A stretch of 64,000 nt of DNA from Owenia fusiformis. Lineage: Eukaryota; Annelida; Polychaeta; Sabellida; Oweniidae. The position numbers and the translations under genes were made by a program. Within the stretch, counting starts at the first letter, position 1. The number at the start of each line of letters is the position of its first letter. This document shows positions 48,601-57,242 of this stretch, one piece after another. The notes beneath the pieces are model-generated. The model saw only the letters and a program-made list of their open reading frames with translations. It did not search any database and was not told where the DNA came from. The stretch is from assembly GCA_903813345.2 (NCBI GenBank), contig CAIIXF020000003.1, positions 11,236,931 to 11,300,930 of the forward strand. The letters are read 5' to 3'.

Positions 48601-50839
48601 ATCTGGGCAGTGTCTGAGACAAAACTCTAAAATAAATTTAGAACTTTTCCATTGTTTTGTGGGGGGGGAGGGGTGAGGGGTGGCCAATACCCCTAGAAAA
48701 TTTTACAATTTTAAGATGCTATTTGGTGCTTTCTGGGTACTTTCAAAGTGTATGAGTCAATGAAAAAAATATTTCAAAAAAATATTTTTCAAAAAAAAAA
48801 AATTTCCAAATTTTTTTTTTACATTTATTTTGGGGGGTGACAAAGGGGGGTGCGGTCGCACCCATCGCACCCCCCCATCTGACGGCCCTGAGACAGGGGG
48901 TCAGATGCATTTAAAATTGAAACAGAACAGAATTACTTCAATTTGATTGAACTATTAAAACTTTTCAGATATATCATAAACGGTATTTTAAAAAGTCATA
49001 TCCAATAAGCTAGTATAGATCAGTAGATCTATCTAATGTAACTAACAAAACGTAAGATACAGACGCCAAATAATCAAACAGGCTGGAAGGAGACTCCGTG
49101 GCAGTATAACATATTCTATTCCGAGACACTGGATGGCCGGAGTTTGGGCTGGAAGCTAACACCAAATGGGCACAAATTAACCACCACCACAACAATACTT
49201 TCATAAAATGAAAAAGCAAAAAGGATACTTGAACATGTTCGTTAAAGATCACTTGTTACTCATAAAAACCTTAATGAATTTTGAAATGAAATCATTACAT
49301 TGTTTAATATTACGTATATCTCAAGAATTTCAATTTCAGGGACAACGTACATTCGAGTTGACAACGCACATTTCTGATTTTTTAAAATTACAATAAATAC
49401 TTGAATATTTATTAATCTCCACCCGTCCTAAATTGTGTAGTATAGAGAAACATATTCTCACAAAAATAATCGACACTCTTAGGCAACAGGGGAAAAAATG
49501 ATCAAAGTAAATGTGAAAAACCCAACATTTTCAAACCGATCAATTTTCGTGGGTAGATTGACAACGAAAAAATCGAGCACTGTTCGAAAATCTTTAACGT
49601 TATTAGAAAGTTAAATGTCTTCCTAAAAGAATACACACGAAATTAAACAAGAAATCTTTCAAGTATTCCCAAGATTAATATTTTAAAACCTACATCACAC
49701 CTGCATCCTTGCCTTTGATTCAAATCGGTTAAACAGTGACATCGTACATCTAAGGTGTACTACGGTATATTTTGTCACTGTAACTTGTCGATGGTCAGGC
49801 GTGACATCAACTTAAAAGAACTGAAATCCATACATTACAATTATTAAGATAAAAATAATAACAAATTATATTAATTTTTTTAAATGTCAGATGGCCAAAA
49901 TGTTAGTATTGCAACCCCTCCTCAATACACACGACATTTATATGAAACACAGTCTGAAAACTGTAAAGAACAATGACATGCGATGGGCACATGTAAATGA
50001 AAGAGGAGTCATAGTTAATAATTGACCTCATAGTGTTATTAGTAATATTAGTTTCTTCTAATAAGGGGAGAATTAGTTGCTATGCATACGAGCAGATGGT
50101 GTGGTTTTGTAATCTGAAACACGAGTGACATTCTGATCTATAATACCCTCTTTACACCTAAATGTTGTCTTGCCTCAGGTAGTTGTGGATATAGATATTC
50201 ATTGTGACTAATAGAATATATCTCCTTCCCCCAAAATGGGTAGGAACTGCGTATCTTAAACAATGGGGAGTACAATCAATTCACATAATTTACTAGTCTA
50301 GCTAATACCCCACGTGACCCCCCTATTACTCATACAACCCTAACAAGTGGTGAATTAGATAAGGGGGGGGGGTGAGGGGGCACAAAGACTTGAAGCAAGA
50401 CCAATAATTTTTCACTTCAGTCATAAAGCAATGAACTAACCTGAGAAACCACAGTGGATATGTACTGCGATTGGTCGTAGTACCATTCCTTACATGGTAC
50501 AATCTTAACACTAGACTCGTTCACCTCGCTCATCCAAGAGTTCAATTTCGAGGATGTAATATCGGAATAATTCCTGTCGTACATCTTACACTTTTGGAAT
50601 CCTCCATTCTCACTGTCTCGGGGAATGCTAATATTACGAATGTCATCGATCGATATGTTTAACGTCGATTGCCAGAGTTCCTGTATGTAACAATGGTGTT
50701 CCGGCACGGCGGCAATGAAGACAATGCTTACGTTTGTAAAACTAACTGTCATACCCAGGATTGACAGCAGGGCTACGACCAAAATTTGATACAATCCGAT
50801 TTCTCCGAGATACTGCTTCAACAATTGATCGAATTCCAT
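24398..50839 (-). CDS. SLC22-family transporter, gene 2 (9 exons, 548 aa)
   Basis: Second SLC22-type organic ion transporter. Coding exons in order: 50839-50441, 42304-42201, 37013-36859, 36641-36473, 35363-35237, 33471-33389, 31892-31678, 31123-30942, 24610-24398; joined 1647 nt is one open frame with GT-AG introns. Signatures: sequons N36, N61, N69, N90 and N107, cysteines 50, 84 and 116, RFGRRY after helix 2, MELVGPSWR, LPESPRWLY, WKIGRRYP and LLLPESRGRNLPDT. Intron positions and phases match gene 1. The near-invariant WDLVC block is FGLVC here, which may alter the loop before helix 2. The start ATG has a strong context (A at -3, G at +4). Introns total about 25 kb, largely transposons. 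Intron 6 begins with a 23-copy array made from its own 5' splice site. Confidence 0.92.
25245..30516. mobile_element. 5.3-kb element with long inverted arms, in SLC22 gene 2 intron 8
   Basis: Outer ends GGTGTTTCATAACGAGC and, in complement, AGGTGTTTCATAATGTG. Arms pair for well over 500 bp (GTGAGCTAGCACCG at 25408 against 30436; ATCATTCTGAGGTAGTATGTAAAG at 25640, split, against 30190). Each arm also holds tandem ~360-bp subrepeats (GATCAAAAGTGGGTGTCGCC..CTCTATAAATACA..GGGGGGAG..CATCTCAATATA) at 25.85, 26.2 and 26.9 kb and inverted at 29.0, 29.4 and 29.8 kb. The centre (27.0-28.9 kb) is single-copy here. Confidence 0.8.
27201..27299 (+). CDS. Short acidic ORF in the unique core of the 25-30-kb element
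   Basis: 32 codons, MVDKYDHNENVEEMDYDFEL and a short tail to TAG, preceded by a GC-richer stretch (GCCGGCGGACCCGTACGCCC at 27000) unlike the surrounding DNA. Could be the first exon of a lost transposase or of a captured host gene. No homologue recognised; weak support. Confidence 0.2.
   Translation: MVDKYDHNENVEEMDYDFELFRLLEADNGHRK
30942..31123 (-). CDS. SLC22 gene 2 exon 8
   Basis: Acceptor TTCTTATAG; KFLISAGFGMVYNYAAEVFP, TQVRNLGVG and helix 11; donor GTAAGC, phase 0, 182 nt as in gene 1. Confidence 0.93.
31222..31480. mobile_element. Fragment of the 'cggatccaggggg' poly-G repeat family
   Basis: GGCGGATCCAGGGGGAGGGG then CCCAGGCCCCCC and repeated GGGCCCAAAAATT / TTTTAGGCC motifs as in 37409-38581. 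In gene 2 intron 7. Confidence 0.6.
31678..31892 (-). CDS. SLC22 gene 2 exon 7
   Basis: Acceptor GCTTTCAG; helix 7 (FVYYGLSLN), WGGDPYVNF, helix 8 and WKIGRRYPIS, helix 9; donor GTAAGT, phase 1, 215 nt as in gene 1. Confidence 0.93.
32153..33400 (-). repeat. 54-bp minisatellite built from a 5' splice junction, ~23 copies
   Basis: Read in gene direction, each unit runs GCACTTGCCATGTTCTACGC + CTG, then GTGAGTTACTCATACC and an AT-rich tail ending ACACTGA. The first part is the last 23 nt of SLC22 gene 2 exon 6 (LAMFYAW) and the second is the start of intron 6 with its donor. The array follows the real exon directly and ends with a partial GCACTTGCCATG at about 32153. I count 23 units: 15 keep the GT of the donor, 8 have GT changed to AT (CATCAGGCG or CATCAAGCG on +). 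The unit is a multiple of three, so two other frames stay open for hundreds of codons; those ORFs are not genes. Confidence 0.95.
33389..33471 (-). CDS. SLC22 gene 2 exon 6
   Basis: Acceptor GCATTTCAG; TNAANHTIIDLM, RTPRMRKR and ALAMFYAW; donor GTGAGT, phase 2. Found only by homology to gene 1 exon 6. Its last 23 nt plus the donor form part of the 54-bp unit repeated downstream (32153-33400). Confidence 0.9.
33885..34735. repeat. Repeat cluster with CCTGATGAGGTTTCAGGGAC in both orientations
   Basis: In gene 2 intron 5. The block recurs at 33908 and 34408 and inverted at 34268 and 34560; short palindromes CTCGGGATATTCCCTGTATC near 34370 and 34682. Probably nested fragments of one foldback element. 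Confidence 0.6.
35237..35363 (-). CDS. SLC22 gene 2 exon 5
   Basis: Acceptor TCGTTCTAG; FFLPESPRWLYAK then a basic cytosolic loop ending VNVE; donor GTAATA, phase 0. One codon shorter than gene 1 exon 5. Confidence 0.9.
35466..36395. mobile_element. 930-bp foldback element filling SLC22 gene 2 intron 4
   Basis: Ends CACAGGGTGTGTACCAAATT and AATTTGGTACAGTCCCTGTG; inside, AAGCGTGTCAGTTAAACGC and its near complement, then TAAAGGAGTGGTATCGATAT against ATATCGATACCACTCCTTTA. The inner part is the 18.1-kb MITE family. It occupies about 84% of the 1109-bp intron. Confidence 0.88.
36473..36641 (-). CDS. SLC22 gene 2 exon 4
   Basis: Acceptor ATCATTTTAG; MELVGPSWRN then helices 5-6 with YYIRDWSTLQLVL; donor GTAAGT, phase 2, 169 nt as in gene 1. 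Confidence 0.92.
36859..37013 (-). CDS. SLC22 gene 2 exon 3
   Basis: Acceptor TGTATTCAAG; RFGRRYTII then helices 3-4 (AFSPNF, LRFCTAVFS); donor GTAGGT, phase 1, 155 nt as in gene 1. Confidence 0.91.
37229..37408. mobile_element. 180-bp near-perfect hairpin MITE
   Basis: CTTGTATTCGCAAATGCAAC..CGGCTACCGG pairs with CCGGTAGCCG..GTTGCATTCGCGAATACAAG. In gene 2 intron 2, directly against the next element. Confidence 0.9.
37409..38581. mobile_element. Poly-G-ended repeat element with ~190-bp internal repeats
   Basis: Ends GCATGCCCGTAGCCAG with a long G run and CTGGCTACGGGCCTGC with a long G run, in inverted orientation. About four internal units with AAAATTTATGGCCCGTTTTTTG and CCAAAAAGGTCAAGTAA. 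Predicted ORFs are low complexity. Confidence 0.75.
38595..41508. mobile_element. 2.9-kb foldback element in SLC22 gene 2 intron 2
   Basis: Outer arms: AAGTTTGGCAACCTTAGCTC at 38599 against GAGCTAAGGTTACCAAACTT near 41488; continuing through AACGTAATTTGACTTTATTTCC. A second inverted pair lies inside (AGTAATAGTAAGCTGTATAT at 40001 against ATATACAGCTTACTATTACT at 40625). Includes the 39340-39755 block that serves as an empty site for the 2714-6555 insertion. Confidence 0.75.
42201..42304 (-). CDS. SLC22 gene 2 exon 2
   Basis: Acceptor TTATTTCAG; FGLVCDYEW then helix 2 and SGQIAD; donor GTCAGT, phase 2, 104 nt as in gene 1. The Trp and Asp of the SLC22 WDLVC motif are replaced by Phe and Gly. 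Confidence 0.91.
42400..43265. repeat. 135-bp tandem repeat (CACTCGTA-rich) in SLC22 gene 2 intron 1
   Basis: AGTTCCAGT recurs at 42704, 42839, 42974, 43109 and 43252; unit includes CACGACCACACTCGTACTCT and CCTCATTACACGAGTACAAC. Starts about 95 bp upstream of exon 2. The 133-aa His/Thr-rich ORF is the repeat read in frame (135 is a multiple of three). Confidence 0.9.
43380..44235. repeat. TGACCTT/AAGGTCA-rich tandem repeat
   Basis: Units of roughly 140 bp with GACCTTGAAAAGGTCATTGA, AAGGTCAAATCTTAAA and AACTTGTAGATGATTTTGAAAA, about six copies, followed by an AGACGCCAACAGCCAACCGC tract. Confidence 0.8.
44236..45833. other. Part of SLC22 gene 2 intron 1, nothing recognised
   Basis: Only short ORFs. 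One small inverted pair, ACCATGGGCTTTCAATT against GACAGCCCATGGCAAG near 44930. Confidence 0.4.
45834..46372. mobile_element. 0.54-kb foldback element
   Basis: CAAGTTTTTGATAATAACTT and TAACCCGTGATTTGAAC at the left pair with AAAATCACGGGTCAAAGTTA and TTATCAAAAACTCGTGCGGG at the right. In gene 2 intron 1. Confidence 0.75.
46730..49804. mobile_element. 3.1-kb TIR element with nested poly-G repeat
   Basis: Outer ends CACGCCTAACCATCGACAA and TTGTCGATGGTCAGGCGTG; arms continue (TACCGTAGTACACTTTAGAT against ATCTAAGGTGTACTACGGTA; TTGTCAACTCGAATGTACGT against ACGTACATTCGAGTTGACAA). The region between is largely the 47103-48895 repeat. Confidence 0.82.
47103..48895. repeat. Poly-G repeat element with ~340-bp tandem units
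   Basis: Starts GGCCCGTAAGACACTTTTCT and ends ATCTGACGGCCCTGAGAC. About four units, each with AGATGCTATTTGGTGCTTTC, TCAAAGTGTATGAGTCAAT and long G runs. Predicted ORFs are glycine runs. Confidence 0.75.
50441..50839 (-). CDS. SLC22 gene 2 exon 1
   Basis: Encodes residues 1-133: MEFDQLL, helix 1 and the extracellular loop (AAVPEHHCY, ENGGFQKCKMYDRNY). Ends ...GTTTCTCAG with donor GTTAGT, phase 0, as in gene 1. Confidence 0.92.
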
Positions 50840-53810
50840 CTTGGCTATGGCACTGCCTAGTTCAGCAAGTTACAAGAGAACATCCAATCCTGCAATGACT
50901 CCTCGTGGTCGGAAATGTCCTGGCTTTTCTAGTTACTCGATGACACACGTGTGAGATCTAGACAGACACTCTATTAGCCCTGTTCAGCGTGAGGAATATC
51001 CGCAGACTACAGCATGGAAGTAGACCGATTCATTAATTAGAGTCTTGCAGTGCTGCTAGTACTAGATAGTGCTCTGTAGTATATATATTACAAGACATCC
51101 AAATCTCTGCAATTGAAACTTTGGCTTCTATTATTTACGAAGTGTTTATCAAGGAATACGCTTAAATGTTAGATATGAGTTTTCTCCAGTGAATCTATAA
51201 GAAGGATTTACTCGGTAAAACTACACTACTGAAGAATACCGCAAATAACTTGCTATACCGCAAGAATCCGGCCAATATCGTGCAGTTCTACTATCCACTC
51301 TTGTACTTGAAGCCAATTCGCTAGTGTGACAGTATTAACCCAATGAACAAGTGGACACGAATGAAGGTCGGATGAAACATATCAATCAAAAGCCACACCA
51401 TGTCACACATAGTGCACACTACCAGGTTCACTGAACAGAATATTCTATTTATGTGTGTATTAAAATGAGAAATCTCATTTAAGTATATCATGTTCATGTA
51501 ATAGACTAATATTGTATATAAGTCTTTTTACGATAATTTGTATCGAAAATAGAAAAGCTAAATTCTAAAATACAAGGTTGGCAAAAGTTTCTTCTTGTTC
51601 TTGAATTGTAAAGGGAACACATTCTATTTTAAGATTTCGTTTGCGGAATCATTGTCCCCATGTTGACCTCTTGCTGAATTTTGTATATCCAAGGAAATGA
51701 AAAATTACGCTTTTTCTTTTGAACGTTGATTGAGATAAGCAATATGATTAAACAATTTTGAGAACGTGCAAATTAAAATTAAACATCTTTCCTCAGAAGG
51801 ATGTATTGAAGAATCATGATTTAAATGTATATGGCTGTATGATTCAACACACAATTGTTCGAAAATATTATAGACTGTAAATCTAGTAAATCTCGTAAAT
51901 CTAGTAAAATCTTGTAAAATCTTGTAAACTTTTTAGGGACCATTCATTTGATATCAATGTCAGTCTCTATGAAGAGTATTGGTGATTATGATTCCTTTTA
52001 CAGCATTATTGTCCCAACGAACGGGAAGCTAACTCGAATACTACGAAGCCGATTCTCTCTATATTTGGTGGAAAGATGTATAATGGTAAATAACGTCATT
52101 TCAAAGGGCAATATAGTGAAATATTGGACCAAGGGCCACAGTGCCATCTTTTAACTTTATATCGGCAAGAAAATATGACCTGCGAACATTTTAGTATTGA
52201 ACAGACCTCCGTATGCGTGATTTAATACGATTTCCTTATCAGTAAAAATTGCACACATGGTTCTATTTTATAAATAATTTATCTACAATAAACATATATT
52301 GTACAACAGTTGTATAATAAAGTACATGTACTAACGATATAATATATAATCTACTAAAATCATAATCACAGTACAAGCTACATGAAAGTTGCTTCTGGTC
52401 CCATTTTGAAAGGTGTATAATGTATAAGCCCAAGAAGATGACGTTCGGATAAATACTCGTGAAAATGCACCATTCGATGAGCTCGAGTGCATTACTGAAA
52501 TACATGTATGTGTAATAAGCATTGTAAGCATTGTAAGCTGATAATCTAGACAGATCATTTGCATAATCAAAAATTGTAGACGTATTCCGTTCATCCAAAC
52601 CAAATAAAGTCTGTATATTTTGCAGATATTTTGTCATGCGATTGTGTAAACAATAACAAAGAAATGCTCGAACATCGGGGAAAAGATCAGGTATGTTATC
52701 GCAAATGATTTTAGACGGTTAGATCTACCATGAGTATTTTCTCACCATTAATTCAACATGCCTCATAAAAATAATATGTTTTCCTCTGGGGTCTCTACAG
52801 GATAATAAAACAAGGCATTCACGTGCAAAATGTCACCGCCTGCCATCTGTTACAGACGCTAACCGCTCTCCGAGGCAGAGTGCCAAACGCTAACACATTT
52901 GGTGACACTCCGAAAAACAATGGATTTCTAAACGAAATGATCTTGTTTGTTTCACTTTAACCACATGAAACATGAAACGTTTCATCTGCACTATGTCAAC
53001 AACTTCTGAAAGGAGGAAGGCCGTTGAAATGCGATGGAGTTGAAAACAACATAACCCTATGCTCATGCGGTCCATTGTTTTCAGCATAATTTTGGCCACC
53101 AAAATTTGAAACCTTCCAAATGAGGTTTTCTATGTCATTCTACCTTTAAAGAACTTATACATCTCTTCTTCCATAATCTATTATTGCAATAAAGGTGAGA
53201 AAAACAATATCATATTTTCACAAAATAAGTCCGATCATTTTGAAAAATAACATGGTCAAAGGTGTGACTGATAAGGGATTATTTTGAAAAATTGAAATTA
53301 AACCCCCATCTTTCCTGGCAGGTTCATTCAGAGTGTATTTGCTTCTCAGAAATTTTCTTTCCTTTTGGAATATTTCTCCTACTAAATAAAACATGCATTT
53401 TTGTATCAAATGACAGTTACTTAGTTTTGCATTTAAGATAACATAAAAATTATAGTTTTTCTAATTTCTCATAACAAAAGTAAAACAAGGCATTAACATG
53501 ACAAAATGTTTGAGAAATAAAAAATGCACTGAATACAACTGTTAATAAGATTGTACACTGTTTTGTCTGCAATCAGTACTGTTGAAGCAGCACTGTTAAT
53601 AGTCCACATGGCACAGTTCCATGAATATGGTATTGCAAAACCATATGGCACCTTGATTTTAGGATGAAGTCTGGTGATAATGTTCTACTAAATGTTAGCA
53701 CTGTCAGACAAATGGTCATTGAGGTTAGCATCAAAATCTAACGTTTTTGTACAATTGACAAACTGAAAAACGTTTTTACTTCAGAGTTCTGACTCCAAAT
53801 TTACCACAAT
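50840..53810. other. Spacer between the KLHL stop and the SLC22 gene 2 start
   Basis: Must hold the KLHL 3'UTR and the gene 2 promoter and 5'UTR, but no convincing TATA box, poly(A) signal or conserved gene was seen. A 30-bp stretch at 53037-53060 resembles the complement of the 190-220 repeat word (ATTGTTTTCAGCAT). Confidence 0.5.
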
Positions 53811-55420
53811 TTATCCACTGGGATACATGAGTTTCATACTGAGTGGGGTACCTGTAGTGATTGGCAAATGGAGATCTTCTCTACACATAGGAACCTCTAG
53901 GGTACAACACATATGCTCCCAAATCTCAAATGGGAACCATTGATCTTCTTCCCAAATGTTTTCCTTTGCATTATACACTGCAATTCGATTTGTTTGTCGC
54001 ATAGCTGTTTTCTTGTCGAATGATTCAAAACCTCCAATAATGAAGATTCTGGATCCAATTAAGGCAGCACCAGCGTGATATTTTGGCAAAGTTTGTTGAT
54101 TGATTGTGATCCACTGGTCAATTTTGATATCATACATGTCAACTGTTTTGATGATTTCACGGTCATCGTCCAGGTCAGGGTTGATGTATTTCCAGCCTCC
54201 AGCCACAATTATCTTATCCTGAAATATCTCCATCATATGCCCCACCCGCTCTGTGGGCATGCTCTCTTTGATCTCCCATTGATTGTTTCTAGTGTCCAGT
54301 TTCAACAAGATTTCTGTGACGAGATATTCAACGTCATCATAATCTGATGCCATTGGTGTCTCATGTGTCCACATTCCACCGGATATGTAAATATTGTGAC
54401 CATGAACCACCCCAGGAAAGTTATTGTAACTCTCCTTCGAATCTATTTCACATATGAATGACCACTTGTCAGTTTCTGGATCATATACTTCACAGGGTGA
54501 CATCTGACTTGCCGTGGAAATATCTGGGTTCACGCCTTCAAGTTCTGTCAAGTCAATTAAACCAGCGCATGCATATAGTTTATTCCCAACGACCCCTAGG
54601 TAGAATTTGCAGCGCGGTCGTAACATTGAGCTTAAAGTGGTCCATTTGTCAGTTGCTGGGTTGTATTTAAAGAGAAAGCTGTGAGCACAATCATCTTGGA
54701 TTCCCTGATGGTAGTTGCCCCCTGCTATATAAAGCTCATTGTTTAAGACAGCAACACCAAAATCAGTCTGCTGTAAATGAGGCACTGCACTTAATTTCTT
54801 CCATTTCTTATCATTTGTATGGAAGTACGATAGCCGATTGTTTAAGCCATGGTTTGGATCAAATCCCCCAATTGTCACAATGGTTTTCTCAAAACCACGT
54901 TTATTCATCAGAGTTTTTGCAAGGGTTTCACTTTTATTGTCCAGTGTACCACAAAATAGTTCTGTTTCAATGAAGGGGTGCTCTTGAACAATTCGTTGAA
55001 AAATATCCAGCTGGAGTGTTGCAGATAATGAGTGGACAGCAATATTTTGAAAGTTTATATGGCGAAGGACCTGCCCTGCTTGAGCCATTCTTTCACTTTC
55101 CTTGTATTCGACCCAATTCAACACAGCATTTAAGATATCTTCTTCACTACAACGAATTGGGTAATTGCACTCTAGTAGATATACTAAGTTCAACGTTGGC
55201 ATATTGAGAAACTGTTCTGAACATGTTAAATTCATGAAATGTTTTCCAATGCAAATGTATGCCTTTTTCTTCAAATGTTGCAGAAAATAGGTCTCACTGA
55301 TTGTGGCAACATCTATACAGTTTTCAAAATCAAGGAATCGCTCCAGATAGGTGGCGCATGATTCTATTATAGAGATGACCTGCGTGTGACTAGCTGTTGA
55401 GAGGACATCCTGGATGTTGC
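53811..55420 (-). CDS. KLHL gene last coding exon (BACK and Kelch)
   Basis: Acceptor CCACTTTCAG at 55421. Continues NIQDVLSTASHTQVISIIES, the BTB end, then BACK and the six-bladed Kelch propeller, ending KLMYPSG and TAA. A 1.6-kb intronless exon is usual for KLHL genes. Confidence 0.94.
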
Positions 55421-57227
55421 CTGAAAGTGGAGAAGATGTTTACTATAATCAGGTTTTGAAATATTAAAGATACAATAGCTGTATTTCCTATCCTATAACC
55501 TTGAACTTCAAACAAAAACTCCTTGCCCAAAAGGCAGGACAAGTTCCGTATTTTTTTCGATCTTAAAAGACAATTAATTCATTTTCTAAATGACTAAAAA
55601 GAAGGTTTATGTCCTATGAATTAAATATGAACTAAACAATTATGATTTTTCAGAAAAATACGTCTGATAAACCAACAAATCATTATATATTAATCACATG
55701 GAGTGATTGAAATGACTGTAGCAGCCGTAGCCAAGTTAGACTCCCATTAAATGGATATGAGCATTAGTTCAGATGAACTAATGCTTTGTTTGTATTAACC
55801 TCTTGAATCCCAGGCTCTAAAATCAGTTGAAACCAGAGAAGTTTTCATTTTTGCCTGCTTTTACGACACACATATACAACAGCTGATGCTCATCTTAGTA
55901 AAATTAGGGAACAGAGTTTCAACATTTCTACACATTTTAAAACAATTTTTGAGTAAATTGGATGAAAATTGTTCAAATAAGAGCAATTTTAGTGAAACAT
56001 TTTGTGACAGATTATCTTGTCACTCAGGGTTTCAAGGAAGTCAAGAGGTTAAATAGATAAACAAAAAGATGGATGGAGTAATGGGCAATTCCATAGGCTC
56101 ACAATGATAGCCAAAATACATAATTCCTTTAATTTTGAGGAACCCTTGACATCCCTCTGTTCTCTGCTGATTGCTCTGATGTGTTGTAACTCACCCACAT
56201 CCAGCTTCAGTTTAGCAGTATAGGCAAAGTCTACAATGGCAGCTAGACCAGGGGCTGAGACACCATTCAGAGTGATCACATCCAATTTACATTCCTTCAT
56301 CTCATCAGTGAACATAGCCCTGCAATAGCATATTTCATTTAGCAGTATAGGCAAAGTCTACAATGGCAGCTAGACCAGGGGCTGAGACACCATTCAGAGT
56401 GATCACATCCAGTTTACATTCCTTTATCTCATCAGTGAACATAGCCCTGCAATAGCATATTTCATTTAGCAGTATAGGCAAAGTCTACAATGGCAGCTAG
56501 ACCAGAGGCTGAGACACCATTCAGAGTGATCACATCCAGTTTACATTCCTTCATCTTATCAGTGAACATAGCCCTGCAATAGCATATTTCATTTAGCAGT
56601 ATAGGCAAAGTCTACAATGGCAGCTAGACCAGAGGCTGAGACACCATTCAGAGTGATCACATCCAGTTTACATTCCTTCATCTTATCAGTGAACATAGCC
56701 CTGCAATAGCATATTTCATTTAGCAGTATAGGCAAAGTCTACAATGGCAGCTAGACCAGAGGCTGAGACACCATTCAGAGTGATCACATCCAGTTTACAT
56801 TCCTTCATCTTATCAGTGAACATAGCCCCGCAATAGCATATTTCATTTGGTTGAATATTGTAAGAAGTAAATGATTATGGTTACCTAAGTTTCTTAAAAT
56901 TCTTAAAAACATCATGATTTCCACCTTACAATTGCTAAAATGCCCAAAATTGTTCTTAAAAGGTATGCAACGGTTTAGATTAGCTGATTTTGCATATTCT
57001 TTTAAATGTCTGTATATGTTGTAAAAAAACTTGGTTTACCCCAAAATTTAAAAAAGCAAATACCTAAAATATTCACTGCATGAAGCAAGTACAGCTTTAT
57101 GTGCCTTGAATTCCTTCCCCTCTGCAATCAGTGTGATGTCAAACAGCAGTTTCTTGTCCCTCAGGGCATTCAGACCCTTCATGACAGCACGCTCATGACC
57201 CTCATCTTTGTGCTCCCAAGGGTCCAT
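53811..57227 (-). CDS. BTB-BACK-Kelch (KLHL-type) protein, 3 coding exons, 632 aa
   Basis: Likely substrate adaptor of a CUL3 ubiquitin ligase. Coding exons: 57227-57064 (exon starts at 57242), 56319-56195, 55420-53811; joined 1899 nt is open. BTB about residues 15-125 (LLFDITLIAEGKEFKAHKAV, SCSEYFRAMF, VDFAYTAKL), BACK about 130-240 (CATYLERFLDFENC, ILNAVLNWV), then about six Kelch blades (IGGFD, IAGGN, CAGL, ISGGM, VAGGW, IIGGF, each with a Y-x-W-type partner). The overall design and the end (WEEDQWFP...CTLEVP) recall the KLHL26/KLHL9/KLHL13 group, but I assign no orthologue. The ATG at 57227 has a strong context; the ATG at 57254 lies across the intron acceptor and is rejected. Upstream 5'UTR exons were not found. 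Intron 1 ends in five tandem copies of the exon 2 acceptor region. It lies 3 kb upstream of SLC22 gene 2 on the same strand. Confidence 0.93.
55421..56194. other. KLHL gene intron 2
   Basis: 774 bp, AT-rich, no repeat or ORF of note. Confidence 0.6.
56195..56319 (-). CDS. KLHL gene exon 2 (BTB second half)
   Basis: Acceptor GCTATTGCAG; AMFTDEMKECKLDVITLNGV to TAKLKLDVG; donor GTGAGT, phase 1, 125 nt. This is the only one of five tandem copies that keeps the 3' end of the exon and the donor. Confidence 0.9.
56211..56845 (-). repeat. 127-bp tandem array built from a 3' splice junction, 5 copies
   Basis: The block TTTAGCAGTATAGGCAAAG (+) recurs at 56211, 56338, 56465, 56592 and 56719, exactly 127 bp apart. 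In gene direction each unit holds the end of KLHL intron 1 (ATATGCTATTGCAG), then about 105 nt of exon 2 up to GCCTATACTGCT, where it jumps back to intron sequence AAATGAAATATG. Only the 56211 copy continues into the exon's 3' end and donor. Acceptors are at 56320, 56447, 56574 and 56701 (AG kept); the farthest copy (56828) reads GCGG, so its AG is lost. Copies 3-5 share CCAGAGG against CCAGGGG in the others. Confidence 0.95.
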
Positions 57228-57242
57228 TGTCTCAGTAAAGCC
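57064..57242 (-). CDS. KLHL gene exon with start codon
   Basis: Acceptor TTCCTTTCAG at 57243 shows at least one upstream non-coding exon exists. Translation starts at 57227; encodes residues 1-54, first half of the BTB fold ending SCSEYF; donor GTATTT, phase 2. Confidence 0.88.

Noticed and set aside
48430-48676. Glycine-rich ORFs over the G runs
   Set aside because: Low-complexity translation of poly-G; frame depends on run length.
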